Counted from the first letter of the stretch, positions 8,196-17,125 are shown. The stretch is 64,000 bases of DNA from PALSA-612 sp963704335 (GCA_963704335.1 OY969889.1:2108001-2172000), one strand, 5' to 3'. Notes: generated by a model not told the origin, from the sequence alone. Numbers and translations: made by a program.

Positions 8196-9152
8196 ATGCG
8201 GGTCGTCGTCGTCGGAGGGGGCTCGTGGGGGACGGCGTTCGCGTGGCTGCTCGCCGAGCACGGCCACGAGACGACGCTCGCGTGCCGAGACCGGGCCCAG
8301 GCAGAGGCCATCACCGCCACCGGCCGCAACCCGCGTTACGTTCCCGCCGCGCGGCTCGACCGCGTCGCCGCCACGACGATCGAAGAGGCGCCAGTGGCCG
8401 ACGCCGAACTGGCGGTGATCGCGGTGCCGAGCAGCGCCTTCGAGAGCGTCGTCCGCGCACTGCCCGGCGATTGTCCCGTGCTCAGCCTGACGAAGGGCCT
8501 CGATCCAACGACGAGCCGACGCCTCTCCACGCTCGTCGAGGGCCGGCCCGTGGCGTGCCTCTCGGGGCCGAACTTCGCAGAGGAGATCGCTGCAGGACTG
8601 CCGGCTGCCACCGTGATCGCCAGTGAGGACGAGGCGCTGGCCCTCCGCCTGCAGGACGCGATCAACTCACCGACCTTTCGCGTCTATGTGAACACGGACA
8701 TCGCCGGCGTCGAGTTTTGCGGCGCTGCGAAGAACGTGATCGCGCTCGCCGCCGGTGGCGTCGACGGTCTCGGGCTCGGGGACAACGCGAAGGCCGGCGT
8801 GATCACGCGCGGCGTTGCGGAGATGGCCCGGCTGGGGACGGCGGCGGGAGCACGCGTCGAGACGTTCGCGGGGCTCGCCGGCATGGGCGACCTCATGGTC
8901 ACCTGCTGGAGCAGGCTCGGCCGCAACCGCCGAGCAGGCGAGCTGATCGCCCAGGGGCGGACGGCGGAAGAAGCGGCGGCCGAGATCGGCCAGGTCGTAG
9001 AGGGGCTCAACACCGCGCCACCACTGCGCGATCTTGCGCGCAGGCTCTCGGTCGACCTGCCCATCACGGAAGCCGTCTGCTCGGTGCTGGGCGGCGAGAG
9101 CCTCACGGATCTCGTGGGGTCGATCATGGGCAGGAAGCCGCGGGCCGAATAG
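8196..9152 (+). CDS. gpsA: NAD(P)-dependent glycerol-3-phosphate dehydrogenase
   Basis: 318 residues. The Rossmann motif VVGGGSWGTAFAWLLAEHG is at residues 5-23. LSLTKGLD, LSGPNFAEEIAAGLPAA and FCGAAKNVIALAAG, with the catalytic lysine in AAKN, define GpsA. It reduces dihydroxyacetone phosphate to glycerol 3-phosphate for phospholipids, which fits the nearby plsC. der-gpsA adjacency is common. A TAGACT box sits 6 nt before the ATG, so the gene can be transcribed on its own as well as from upstream. Confidence 0.95.
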   Translation: MRVVVVGGGSWGTAFAWLLAEHGHETTLACRDRAQAEAITATGRNPRYVPAARLDRVAATTIEEAPVADAELAVIAVPSSAFESVVRALPGDCPVLSLTKGLDPTTSRRLSTLVEGRPVACLSGPNFAEEIAAGLPAATVIASEDEALALRLQDAINSPTFRVYVNTDIAGVEFCGAAKNVIALAAGGVDGLGLGDNAKAGVITRGVAEMARLGTAAGARVETFAGLAGMGDLMVTCWSRLGRNRRAGELIAQGRTAEEAAAEIGQVVEGLNTAPPLRDLARRLSVDLPITEAVCSVLGGESLTDLVGSIMGRKPRAE

Positions 9153-9153
9153 A

Positions 9154-9159
9154 TAGGCT
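9154..9159 (+). promoter_or_regulatory. -10 box TAGGCT for metK
   Basis: TAGGCT ends 9 nt before the metK ATG at 9169, consistent with a very short or absent leader. No SAM riboswitch is possible in the 16-bp gap. Confidence 0.35.
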
Positions 9160-9168
9160 TCGCGGCCG

Positions 9169-10398
9169 ATGTCCGCCCGCTCATACGTCTTCACATCCGA
9201 GTCGGTCACAGAAGGCCACCCCGACAAGGTCGCCGACCAGATCTCCGACTCGGTGCTGGACGCGGTGCTCGCCGAGGATCCGCTGGGCCGCGTCGCCTGC
9301 GAGACGCTCGTCACCACCGGGCTTGTCATGGTGGCGGGTGAGATCTCGACTGCGACCTACGTCGACGTGCCGAGGCTCGTCCGCAACCGGATCGCCGAGA
9401 TCGGCTACACGCACCACGAGGTCGGGCTCGACGCCGAGACCTGCGGCGTGATCACGTCCATCCAGGAGCAGTCACCCGACATCGCCCGCGGCGTCGACGA
9501 CGCCCATGACTACGAAGGCGACCCACTGGATCGGACCGGCGCGGGCGACCAGGGGATGATGTTCGGCTACGCCTGCCGCGAGACGCCGCAGCTGATGCCG
9601 CTGCCGATCACGCTCGCGCACGCCATCTGCCGCCGTCTGGCCGAAGTGCGGAAGGCAGGCACGCTCGACTACCTCCGCCCCGACGGCAAGGCGATGGTCA
9701 CTGTGCGCTACGAGGTGGACGAGCACGGGCGGTCTCGTGCCGTCGAGATCGACCGCCTGCTCGTCGTCTGCCAGCACGCCGACGGCGTCGACGGCCAGTC
9801 GCAGATCAAGCCCGACATCATCGAGCACGTGCTCCACCCGGTCCTGCCACGCGAGTTCTACGACGAGGCTCGGCTGGGGGAGGACGGGTTCGTCCTGGTC
9901 AATCCCACCGGCAAGTTCGTCGTCGGCGGCCCGAAGGCAGACACGGGCCTGACCGGCCGGAAGATCATCGTCGACTCGTACGGCGGTGCGGCACGCCAGG
10001 GCGGCGGTTGCTTCTCGGGCAAGGATCCGACGAAGGTCGACCGCTCGGCCGCGTACGCGACGCGCTACGTCGCCAAGAACCTCGTCGCTGCGGGCCTCGC
10101 CGATCGCTGCGAGCTCGAGGTCGCCTACGCGATCGGTGTCGCGCACCCGGTCTCGGTGACGGTCGAGTGCTTCGGCACCGAGGCCATCCCCGTCGATCGG
10201 ATCGAGGCGCTCGTCAGCGAGCATTTCGACCTGCGTCCGGCCGCCATCATCCGGGACCTCGACCTCACGCGGCCCATCTACGCGAAGACCGCCGCGTACG
10301 GCCACTTCGGCCGCGACGATCCCGACTTCACGTGGGAGCGCACCGACCGCGCTGACGTGCTCCGCGAGGCCGCCGGCCTTGCGGTGGCAACCGCCTAG
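9169..10398 (+). CDS. metK: S-adenosylmethionine synthetase
   Basis: 409 residues, normal length. Signature blocks include FTSESVTEGHPDKVADQISD near residue 8, GAGDQGMMFGYA, PDGKAMVTVRY, GRKIIVDSYGGAARQGGG and FSGKDPTKVDRSAAY. It joins methionine to ATP to make SAM. No regulatory leader is present between gpsA and metK. The gene is convergent with, and overlaps by 4 bp, the last permease gene of the minus-strand ABC cluster. Confidence 0.97.
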   Translation: MSARSYVFTSESVTEGHPDKVADQISDSVLDAVLAEDPLGRVACETLVTTGLVMVAGEISTATYVDVPRLVRNRIAEIGYTHHEVGLDAETCGVITSIQEQSPDIARGVDDAHDYEGDPLDRTGAGDQGMMFGYACRETPQLMPLPITLAHAICRRLAEVRKAGTLDYLRPDGKAMVTVRYEVDEHGRSRAVEIDRLLVVCQHADGVDGQSQIKPDIIEHVLHPVLPREFYDEARLGEDGFVLVNPTGKFVVGGPKADTGLTGRKIIVDSYGGAARQGGGCFSGKDPTKVDRSAAYATRYVAKNLVAAGLADRCELEVAYAIGVAHPVSVTVECFGTEAIPVDRIEALVSEHFDLRPAAIIRDLDLTRPIYAKTAAYGHFGRDDPDFTWERTDRADVLREAAGLAVATA

Positions 10399-11135
10399 TC
10401 GACCTCGGTCCGTCGGTAGCGGTACGTAGCGGCCACGCAGGCCGCCGCGGCGACAAGCGGCAGGATGATGAAGGCGGCGGTGGCAGAGCCCGCGGTCACG
10501 GAGACGTCGACGCCGTCGACGGTGGAGAGGATGGAGCCCGCCCAGCCGACGACGGTGAAGCGCGCGACGCCGCTCGAGATGTTGGCGACGAGATTCTCCC
10601 ACAGCAGCACGAACGCGAGCCCCCACCAGACGGCGCGCCGGAACCAGATGCCTGCCGCCACGAACAGCCCCGAGTACGCCAGTGCTGCCAGCAGCGCCGC
10701 GGCGAGGGCGGCCGCGGCCACCTCGCTCTCACCGGCGACGACTGCCGACACGGCCACGGGGACGACGGCGAGCGGCACGACCACCGTCGCGGTCGCCAGC
10801 ACGGCGGCGACGGGCAGCACCCAGCGGGGCACCGGCTTCAGCCAGATGTAGACGAGCAGGCGGTCCTCGACGAGATCGCCGACGGCTGCGGTGCCGAGCC
10901 ACAACGTCGCGAGCGGCAGCAGCACCGCGAAGCCGTACGAGGACACGGCGTCGGCGGCCGCCTGCGCGGGATCGTCGTCCAGTCCAGCGAAGACGCCGAG
11001 GGCTATGGCCAGCGCGCCCAGGGCGCCGATGCCCAGAACGCGGCCGAGCGTGACCTGCTGGCGCAGCACGAGGCGGTAGAGGGCGACGAGCACCGTCCAG
11101 CTCCCGGGACGCTCCGCGACGTCGAGCGTGCTCAT
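10395..11135 (-). CDS. ABC-2 type transporter permease (second pair)
   Basis: 246 residues with about six hydrophobic segments (for example ALGALAIALGVFAG, AVLLPLATLWLG, PVAAVLATATVVVPLAV and the last at 215-235). There is no soluble domain, as expected for a small ABC-2 permease. The start overlaps the stop of the ATPase upstream by 4 bp, so the two are made together. The substrate is unknown. It is the last gene of a unit that begins with a DtxR-type regulator. Confidence 0.75.
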   Translation of the reverse strand: MSTLDVAERPGSWTVLVALYRLVLRQQVTLGRVLGIGALGALAIALGVFAGLDDDPAQAAADAVSSYGFAVLLPLATLWLGTAAVGDLVEDRLLVYIWLKPVPRWVLPVAAVLATATVVVPLAVVPVAVSAVVAGESEVAAAALAAALLAALAYSGLFVAAGIWFRRAVWWGLAFVLLWENLVANISSGVARFTVVGWAGSILSTVDGVDVSVTAGSATAAFIILPLVAAAACVAATYRYRRTEVD

Positions 11136-12055
11136 CGCTGCACCACGTAGCGGAATACGCCCTCGAGGTCGGCGTCGAGCGACTTCACCTCGAGCAAGCG
11201 GGCATTCAGGTCGCGCGCCGTCGGAGCGATGGCGTGCGCCAGCGCCTTCGCATCGGGCGTGTCGAGCTCGAGGACGTCATCGCCGTCCAGCCTGATGCCG
11301 ACCGCGACGCCGGACTGCACAAATGCGGCCGCCAGCTCTCGCGGCCGATCGGTGCGCACCCGCACGCGTAGCGGCCGGTCGTCCATCAGCGCCCGCAGCT
11401 CACGGAAGTCGCCGGTCGCGGCGAGCCTGCCCTGTGACATCACGAGCACGCGCGAACCGAGTCGCTCCACCTCTTCGAGCACGTGGCTGGAGACGATCAC
11501 GCAGCGCCCTTCGTCGCCGAGGTTCCGGAACAGCTCCACCATGCTGGCGCGCTGGCGCGGGTCGAGGCCGGTCAGCGGCTCGTCCAGCAGCAGCACCTCC
11601 GGGTCGTGGACGATCGCCTGCGCCACCTTCACGCGCTGGCGCATGCCCTTCGAGTAGGCGGTGAGCTTGCGCGGGTCGTCGGGGTCGAGCTCGACCACGC
11701 CGAGCACACGTGCCGCCTCCGCATCTGGTTGGCGAAGCCCCTGGAGCTTCGCCATCAGGCCGACGAACTCGCGCGCTGTCAGCCGTTCGAAGACGCTTTC
11801 CTGTTGCGGCATGAGGCCGATGGAGCGCGAAGTGCCCGCGTCCGCCCGCGGATCCCTGCCCAGCACACGCACGGTGCCTTTGGAGGGCTCCGCGAGCCCG
11901 GACACCATCCGCAGCATCGTCGACTTGCCGGCGCCGTTCGGCCCGAGCAGAGCCGTGACGCCGGCGCCTACTTCGAAGCTCACGTCGGAGACGGCGACCT
12001 TGGCTCCGAACCACTTGGAGACGCCTTCTGCAGATATGCGAGCCTCGGCGCTCAC
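11132..12055 (-). CDS. ABC transporter ATP-binding protein (second pair)
   Basis: 307 residues. Walker A is LLGPNGAGKST near residue 36, the Q-loop is LMPQQ, the signature is the variant YSKGMRQRV, and Walker B is VLLLDEPLTGLDP. VSSHVLEEVERLG gives the switch histidine. The last 80 residues are a small beta-rich domain (DDRPLRVRVRTDRPRELA), usual for CcmA/NatA-type exporters. It overlaps its neighbours on both sides by 4 bp. Together with the permease that follows it forms one ABC-2 exporter. Confidence 0.85.
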   Translation of the reverse strand: MSAEARISAEGVSKWFGAKVAVSDVSFEVGAGVTALLGPNGAGKSTMLRMVSGLAEPSKGTVRVLGRDPRADAGTSRSIGLMPQQESVFERLTAREFVGLMAKLQGLRQPDAEAARVLGVVELDPDDPRKLTAYSKGMRQRVKVAQAIVHDPEVLLLDEPLTGLDPRQRASMVELFRNLGDEGRCVIVSSHVLEEVERLGSRVLVMSQGRLAATGDFRELRALMDDRPLRVRVRTDRPRELAAAFVQSGVAVGIRLDGDDVLELDTPDAKALAHAIAPTARDLNARLLEVKSLDADLEGVFRYVVQR

Positions 12056-12930
12056 TTGACCGCCTCCAGGCGTCTGTAACGGAGCCAGCAGAGACCGAGA
12101 AAGCCCAGGACGGCTGCTGCGAAGCCAAGCGTGACGACGCCGGTGGAGAGCTCGGAGACCGGCCCACCGTCGTCGGGCGTCTCGCCGAGGATGCGGAAGG
12201 AGAGATCGGCCGCGACGAGCGGGAAGCTCAGCAGGTCGAGCCCGTCGGGCGCGCCGGCGTTGTTGATTGCCGGGCGAATGATGGCTGCGGGCACGATGAG
12301 CACGAGGACCGTCGCGATCGCCGCGGCGGCCTTCCGCGTCGTGAAGCTCGAGACGGCCATCGACAGCGACGCGTACAACAGCGCGATGACGACGCCGGAC
12401 CCGACGATCCTCAGCAGCAGCTCAGGCGTCTCGCCGACGCTCGGCCCGTAGCCGCCGACGAGGAAGCTGAGCAGCAGGAAGAGCAGTGGACCAACGGTGA
12501 TGAGCAGCATCACGGCGAACACCGCTGCCCACTTCGCCGCGAGGTACCGCGTACGGTCGAGTGGGCCGGCGAGGTAGAGGCCGAACAGGCCCGACCGGCG
12601 GTCGGGGCACAGTGCCTCGGGCGCCAGAAGAGCCGCGAACAGGATGAGCGCGCTCCCGGTGAAAAACCCGTAGTCGCCGTACGAGATGAGGTCGTCGGAG
12701 GCTAGTGAGTCCGCCAGCGCTGCGAAGGCGAGCTCGATCAACGCAGGGACGAACGCGATGACGAGCGTGATCGCCGGCAACACCTTGTGCCGCCCGCCGC
12801 GCCCGATGCCGAGGATGCGCTTCGCGGTGAAGATTCCCAGCGTCAGGATTGCCGCGGCCGGCTGTCTCCGCGGCCCGTCGTACGTGCGGTATCCGAGGTC
12901 GAAGAGCTGAGCCTCGCGCCCCGTGCTCAT
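12052..12930 (-). CDS. ABC-2 type transporter permease (first pair)
   Basis: 292 residues with six predicted membrane segments. It begins with a soluble stretch, LFDLGYRTYDGPRR, that recurs in actinobacterial ABC-2 permeases, then VLPAITLVIAFVPALIEL. It overlaps the ATPase genes before and after by 4 bp. It pairs with the ATPase starting at 13835. Paralogy to the second permease is weak at sequence level, so these look like two different exporters or one heteromeric transporter. Confidence 0.75.
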   Translation of the reverse strand: MSTGREAQLFDLGYRTYDGPRRQPAAAILTLGIFTAKRILGIGRGGRHKVLPAITLVIAFVPALIELAFAALADSLASDDLISYGDYGFFTGSALILFAALLAPEALCPDRRSGLFGLYLAGPLDRTRYLAAKWAAVFAVMLLITVGPLLFLLLSFLVGGYGPSVGETPELLLRIVGSGVVIALLYASLSMAVSSFTTRKAAAAIATVLVLIVPAAIIRPAINNAGAPDGLDLLSFPLVAADLSFRILGETPDDGGPVSELSTGVVTLGFAAAVLGFLGLCWLRYRRLEAVK

Positions 12931-13835
12931 GCTTCCACCCCCAGGTAGACGTCCTCGAGCGTCCGACCGCGCGGCTCGAGCCGCCGTAGCCCGACTCCGA
13001 GCTCCGCAACGGCGTCGCGCACCGCATCGTGCATGCCGTCCTCGCCGCTGACGAGCAGGATCGCCCCGTCGGCAGTGGCTGTGAAGCCCTTCGCCGCGAG
13101 CAGCTCCGCGAGTTCCTCGGCACGGTCGTCCACCTCCACGACGAGCCCTTCCGGGCCGCGGCGCAGCTCGTCGAGCCTGCCCTCACGCACGACGGTTCCG
13201 CCTTCGACGATGACCACGGCGTCGCAGATGCGCTCCACTTCTTCCAGGTGGTGGGACGACACGACGATGTGCATCCCGAACTCGGTGCCGATGCGTCGGA
13301 TGAGGTCGAGCATCTCCGTTCGCTGTACGGGGTCGAGGCCGTCGGTGGGCTCGTCGAGCAGGACGAGCTCCGGGTCGTGGGCGATCGCGGCAGCGAGCTT
13401 CACCCGCTGTCGTTCGCCCGTGGACATCGTCGTGACGGGCCGGAAGCGCTCCTCGCCCAGCCCGACGAGCCACAGCGCGTCGTTCGCGCGTTGCATCGCT
13501 GCGCGGGCCGGTAAGAGATGCATCTCGCCGAGATGGCGTACGAAGTCGGCTGCCGCCAGCTCCGACGGCAGATCGTGGTGCTCGGGGGCGTAGCCGATGC
13601 GGATTCGCGTCTCGAGCCCGGCGACCGCAGGGTCGCGGCCGAGCACCGTCAGCTCCCCGCCGTCGCGCATGCGGAGCCCGAGCACGAGCGAGAGAAACGT
13701 GGTCTTTCCTGCGCCGTTCGACCCCAGCAAGCCCGTAATGCCGGGACCGATCTCAGCGTCCAACCCGTGGAGCGCAAAGGTGCTGCCGTAGCGCTTGGTC
13801 AGCCCGCGCGCCGAGATGACGGAAGCGGCGTTCAG
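12927..13835 (-). CDS. ABC transporter ATP-binding protein (first pair), probable CTG start
   Basis: 302 residues if translation starts at CTG 13835; the first ATG (13763) would remove 24 residues, including ARGLTKRYG with the A-loop tyrosine that stacks on ATP. Between 13835 and the in-frame stop at 13871 there is no ATG, GTG or TTG. The CTG overlaps the stop of the DtxR-type gene as CTGA, mimicking the ATGA overlaps around it. Walker A is LLGSNGAGKTT, the signature MSTGERQRV, Walker B LVLLDEPTDGLDP. It likely powers the permease that follows. Confidence 0.82.
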   Translation of the reverse strand: MNAASVISARGLTKRYGSTFALHGLDAEIGPGITGLLGSNGAGKTTFLSLVLGLRMRDGGELTVLGRDPAVAGLETRIRIGYAPEHHDLPSELAAADFVRHLGEMHLLPARAAMQRANDALWLVGLGEERFRPVTTMSTGERQRVKLAAAIAHDPELVLLDEPTDGLDPVQRTEMLDLIRRIGTEFGMHIVVSSHHLEEVERICDAVVIVEGGTVVREGRLDELRRGPEGLVVEVDDRAEELAELLAAKGFTATADGAILLVSGEDGMHDAVRDAVAELGVGLRRLEPRGRTLEDVYLGVEA

Positions 13836-14509
13836 AGCTTGCGGACGAACAGGCCCTCGGCGGCGGCTTCACCGACGGCGCGCTCGTTGCCCTCGACAGC
13901 GATGCCCATCTCGCCCGAGGCTCCGCGTGCCGTGCGGACGTCGATGGTGGATCCGGGGACGAGCCCTTCGGAGTAGAACCAATGGAGAAGCTCGCCGTCG
14001 TGCTCGGCCAGGCGGACGACGGTCGCGCGCTCCCCCGCCTCGAGTGCCGACAGCGAAACGAGCTCCGAGTTCTCGGCGTGCTCTGTCGCGGTGTCCACGG
14101 GCCAGCCGTGCGGGCAGCGATCCGGGTGCCCGAGCCGCTCGTTGATGCGCTCGATCATGTCGTCCGTGAACGTGTCGCCGAGCTCGTCGGCCTGGACGTG
14201 CGATTCCTCGGGCGTGTAGCCCATGAAGTCCGTGAGCAGCCGCTCGATGATCCGGTGCTTGCGGACGACCTTCTCCGCGCGTTCGATGCCGGCTTCCGTG
14301 AGGATCGCCTCCTTCTGCTCGCCGCGCTCGACCAGGCCGTCGGCCTCGAGCCGCTTCAGCATCTCACCGGCGGATGCGCGTGAGACGCCGAGCATCTCCG
14401 CGACGCGCGCCGCGATCGCCGACGTACCGGTCGTCGGGTGGTATTCCCCGATGGGGAAGGCCAGGAAGTAGATCGTCTCCAGATAATCGTCGACGGAGTG
14501 GCCGGCCAC
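13832..14509 (-). CDS. DtxR/MntR-family metal-dependent regulator
   Basis: 225 residues from GTG. Residues 1-75 are a winged helix (DDYLETIYFL, RVAEMLGVSRASAGEMLKRL), residues 80-145 the dimerisation domain with E/H/C-type ligands (KHRIIERLL, ESHVQADELGD, HPDRCPHGWP), and residues 150-225 an SH3/FeoA-like domain. This is the layout of iron- or manganese-sensing DtxR, IdeR and MntR. It heads a unit of four ABC genes, so it may control them. A TAGAGT box ends 6 nt before the GTG. The sensed metal cannot be told from sequence alone. Confidence 0.85.
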   Translation of the reverse strand: MAGHSVDDYLETIYFLAFPIGEYHPTTGTSAIAARVAEMLGVSRASAGEMLKRLEADGLVERGEQKEAILTEAGIERAEKVVRKHRIIERLLTDFMGYTPEESHVQADELGDTFTDDMIERINERLGHPDRCPHGWPVDTATEHAENSELVSLSALEAGERATVVRLAEHDGELLHWFYSEGLVPGSTIDVRTARGASGEMGIAVEGNERAVGEAAAEGLFVRKL

Positions 14510-14515
14510 AGGCTC

Positions 14516-14521
14516 ACTCTA
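14516..14521 (-). promoter_or_regulatory. -10 box TAGAGT for the DtxR-type gene
   Basis: TAGAGT ends 6 nt before the GTG at 14509, predicting a leaderless transcript. The divergent priA promoter is 26 bp away. Confidence 0.5.
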
Positions 14522-14546
14522 CCCGGGCACCGGCCAGCCCCAGGGC

Positions 14547-14552
14547 TATCGT
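14547..14552 (+). promoter_or_regulatory. -10 box TATCGT for priA
   Basis: TATCGT ends 6 nt before the GTG at 14559. Confidence 0.45.
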
Positions 14553-14558
14553 GGCCCG

Positions 14559-16481
14559 GTGCCGTTTGCCTCCGTCTATCCGCTCGTGACGACGCGCGTG
14601 CTCGCGCGTCCGTTCACCTACGAGGTCGAAGAGGGGGTGGGGAAGGGAGCGGTTGTGTCGATCCCGCTCGGGCGCTCTCGCGTACGGGGAGTGGTGGTGG
14701 GGGAAGAGTCATCGGCGCCCGACGGCATACGGACCGTTCCCGTCACGGGCGTGGTCGACGAGGTCTCCGGCGCGCTCGTCGATCTCGCGCTCTGGATGGC
14801 GGAGTACTACGGCTCGACGCCGGCCCGGGCGCTGGCGCTCGTGGCGCCGCCGCACCGAGCTCGTCGCGGTGAGCGACGCACGCCGGCCGAGTCGTATGGG
14901 CTGACCGGTGAGGACGCTCCGCTCTCCCTGAGCCTGCCACAGGAGGCGGCGCTCGGGCGCGTAGAAGAGGCGATGGCGGCAGGCGGCGGTCACTTCCTCC
15001 TGTACGGCGAGACGGGGAGCGGCAAGACCGAGGTCTACTTGCGCGCCTGCGCGGCTGCCGTCGAACGTGGTCGCGACGCAATCGTGCTCGTGCCGGAGAT
15101 CGCCCTGACGCCGCAGACCGTAGGTCGTTTCCGCGCACGTTTCGGCGAGCTGGTGGCGGTGCTCCACTCGGGCCTGACGGAGGCCGAGCGCCGCGACGAG
15201 CGCGAGCGGATCGCGGCGGGCGAGGCACGCATCGTCGTCGGGGCCCGCTCTGCGATCTTCGCTCCGGTGCGGAGCCTCGGGGTCGTCTGCGTGGACGAGG
15301 AGCACGACTCGTCGTACAAGCAAGAGTCCGATCCACGTTACGACGCGCGCACCGTGGCGGCCAAGCGGGCAACCCTCGAGAGCGCCGTCGCCGTCTACGG
15401 GAGCGCGACGCCCAGACCCGAGAGCTGGGCTCGGCTCGAGCGGCTCGAGCTCGGCAGCAGGCTCGGAGTGGAGTTGCCCCGCGTGCGCGTCGTCGACATG
15501 CGCCGTGAGAGCGGCTATCCGCTGTCCGGTGAGCTGCTGAACGCGCTCGAGGGCGTCGCCGAGCGCCGGAGCCGGGCCATCGTCTTGCTCAACCGCCGCG
15601 GGGTGGCGCCGGCCGTCCACTGCCGGTCCTGCGGCGGGACGATTCGCTGCGAGGACTGCGACGTCGCGCTCGTGCTGCATGGCGACGACGCGTTGCGGTG
15701 TCACCATTGCGGCCGCTCTCGGGCCGCGCCCGAGCTCTGCGACGTCTGCGGCTCGCCCGAGCTGATGCGCATCGGCGCCGGCACCCAGAAGCTCGAGTCG
15801 GAGCTGGCGCGACAGGTGCCCGGGCTCGAGCGCATCCGCCTCGACGCGGACACGGCGTCGAAGCCGGCGGAGCTGGCGGCGGCTCTCGAGCGCTTCCGGC
15901 ACACGGAGGGCGCGGTGCTGCTGGGCACGCAGATGGTCGCCAAGGGCCATCATTTCGCCGGGGTCGAGCTGGCCGCGGTCGTGGACGCGGACCTGGGCCT
16001 TGGCTTGCCGGACTTCCGCGCCGAGGAACGGACGTTCCAGCTCGTCACGCAGCTCGCCGGTCGTTCCGGGCGCGATGCGCCGGGCCGCGTGATCGTGCAG
16101 ACGTTTCAGCCCGATGCCTCGGCGCTCGTGTTCGCGGCGCGTCACGACGTGGCCGGATTTCTCGCGGTCGAGCTCGAGCGGCGCGAGGCGCTCGGCTATC
16201 CGCCGTTCCGTCATGTCGTCCGCGTGCTGGTCTCCGGGCGCTCGGCAGAGGTCCCGCTGCGCGCGCTGACCGAGCTCAAGTCCCGGTTGGCCAGCGAGGA
16301 CGCCGTCGGGCCCGCCCCGCTGTCGCGTCTCCGCGGCCGTCACCGCGCCCAGTTGATCGTGAAGACCGATGCGCCGCGGAGCGTGGCCGGGCAGGCGGGC
16401 CGCTGGCTGGCGGCTGCGGCAACGTCGATGCGCAAGGCCGGCCTTTCGGCCTCGGTCGACGTCGATCCGCAGAGCTTCTAG
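14559..16481 (+). CDS. priA: primosomal protein N' (replication restart helicase)
   Basis: 640 residues from GTG. An N-terminal 3'-end binding domain (YEVEEGVGKGAVVSIPLG) precedes the helicase core: GETGSGKTEVYLRA (Walker A), DEEHDSSYKQ (DEAH box), GSATPRPES. Eight cysteines in four pairs, from CRSCGG to CDVCGS near residues 355-405, bind two zinc ions. GTQMVAKGHHFAGVELAAV and AGRSGRDAPGRVIVQT are motifs V and VI. Unlike many actinobacterial PriA proteins, the helicase motifs look intact. def and fmt follow, the classic priA-def-fmt-rsmB order. Confidence 0.93.
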   Translation: MPFASVYPLVTTRVLARPFTYEVEEGVGKGAVVSIPLGRSRVRGVVVGEESSAPDGIRTVPVTGVVDEVSGALVDLALWMAEYYGSTPARALALVAPPHRARRGERRTPAESYGLTGEDAPLSLSLPQEAALGRVEEAMAAGGGHFLLYGETGSGKTEVYLRACAAAVERGRDAIVLVPEIALTPQTVGRFRARFGELVAVLHSGLTEAERRDERERIAAGEARIVVGARSAIFAPVRSLGVVCVDEEHDSSYKQESDPRYDARTVAAKRATLESAVAVYGSATPRPESWARLERLELGSRLGVELPRVRVVDMRRESGYPLSGELLNALEGVAERRSRAIVLLNRRGVAPAVHCRSCGGTIRCEDCDVALVLHGDDALRCHHCGRSRAAPELCDVCGSPELMRIGAGTQKLESELARQVPGLERIRLDADTASKPAELAAALERFRHTEGAVLLGTQMVAKGHHFAGVELAAVVDADLGLGLPDFRAEERTFQLVTQLAGRSGRDAPGRVIVQTFQPDASALVFAARHDVAGFLAVELERREALGYPPFRHVVRVLVSGRSAEVPLRALTELKSRLASEDAVGPAPLSRLRGRHRAQLIVKTDAPRSVAGQAGRWLAAAATSMRKAGLSASVDVDPQSF

Positions 16482-16506
16482 CGCAAGCTTATCCGAGACC
16501 TCGGAG

Positions 16507-16512
16507 TACACT
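16507..16512 (+). promoter_or_regulatory. -10 box TACACT for def
   Basis: TACACT ends 6 nt before the GTG at 16519, which supports this GTG as the true start. Confidence 0.45.
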
Positions 16513-16518
16513 GGCGCC

Positions 16519-17124
16519 GTGGCGAGCGAGCCAGACACCATGCCGGCCGGCGAAGCCGAGGCCGAGGAGGAAGAGGAGGAGCGACCGGATCCCGAGCGCG
16601 AAGCCCGGAAGCTCGTAGCGCTCGCGCAGATCCGCCAGTACCCCGACCCCGTCTTGCGCATGCGGGCGAAAGAGGTCGAGTCGTTCGACGGCGAGCTCGA
16701 CCAGCTCGTGCAGCGGCTGAAGGCGATCATGGAGGGAGCCGACGGAGCGGGCCTCGCTGCAACGCAGGTCGGCGTTCTGCGGCGGGTGTTCGTCGTGCGC
16801 GCAAGCGAAGAGGGCGAGACCATCGCGCTCGTCAACCCCGAGGTCGTCGAGCAGGCTGAGGAGCGAGCAACGGACGAAGAGGGCTGTCTCTCGCTTCAGG
16901 GCCTCCTGGTGCCGGTCGAGCGGCCGATCTCGGTCACGGTGTCGGCCAAGGACCCCACCGGCGCCCCGGTTACCCTCGAGCTCGATGGCTTTGCGGCCCG
17001 CGCGGCGCAGCACGAGCTCGACCACCTGGACGGCGTGCTCATGATCGACCGCACGACGGAAGAGGCGCGCCGTGACGCCATGGCCAGGTTGCGTCGCGGG
17101 GCCGTACTCGACGCCCGTAGCTGA
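16519..17124 (+). CDS. def: peptide deformylase with acidic N-terminal tail
   Basis: 201 residues from GTG 16519. The enzyme removes the formyl group from new proteins. Motif I is GAGLAATQVG, motif II is EGCLS (metal cysteine) and motif III is QHELDHLDG (two metal histidines and the catalytic glutamate). About 38 residues rich in Glu precede the usual start (QIRQYPDPVL); bacterial enzymes normally begin there. The tail contains a run of six glutamates. fmt, whose product adds the formyl group to Met-tRNA, follows after one base. Confidence 0.93.
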   Translation: MASEPDTMPAGEAEAEEEEEERPDPEREARKLVALAQIRQYPDPVLRMRAKEVESFDGELDQLVQRLKAIMEGADGAGLAATQVGVLRRVFVVRASEEGETIALVNPEVVEQAEERATDEEGCLSLQGLLVPVERPISVTVSAKDPTGAPVTLELDGFAARAAQHELDHLDGVLMIDRTTEEARRDAMARLRRGAVLDARS

Positions 17125-17125
17125 C

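Noticed and set aside
9153..9168. SAM riboswitch before metK
   Set aside because: Only 16 bp separate gpsA and metK.
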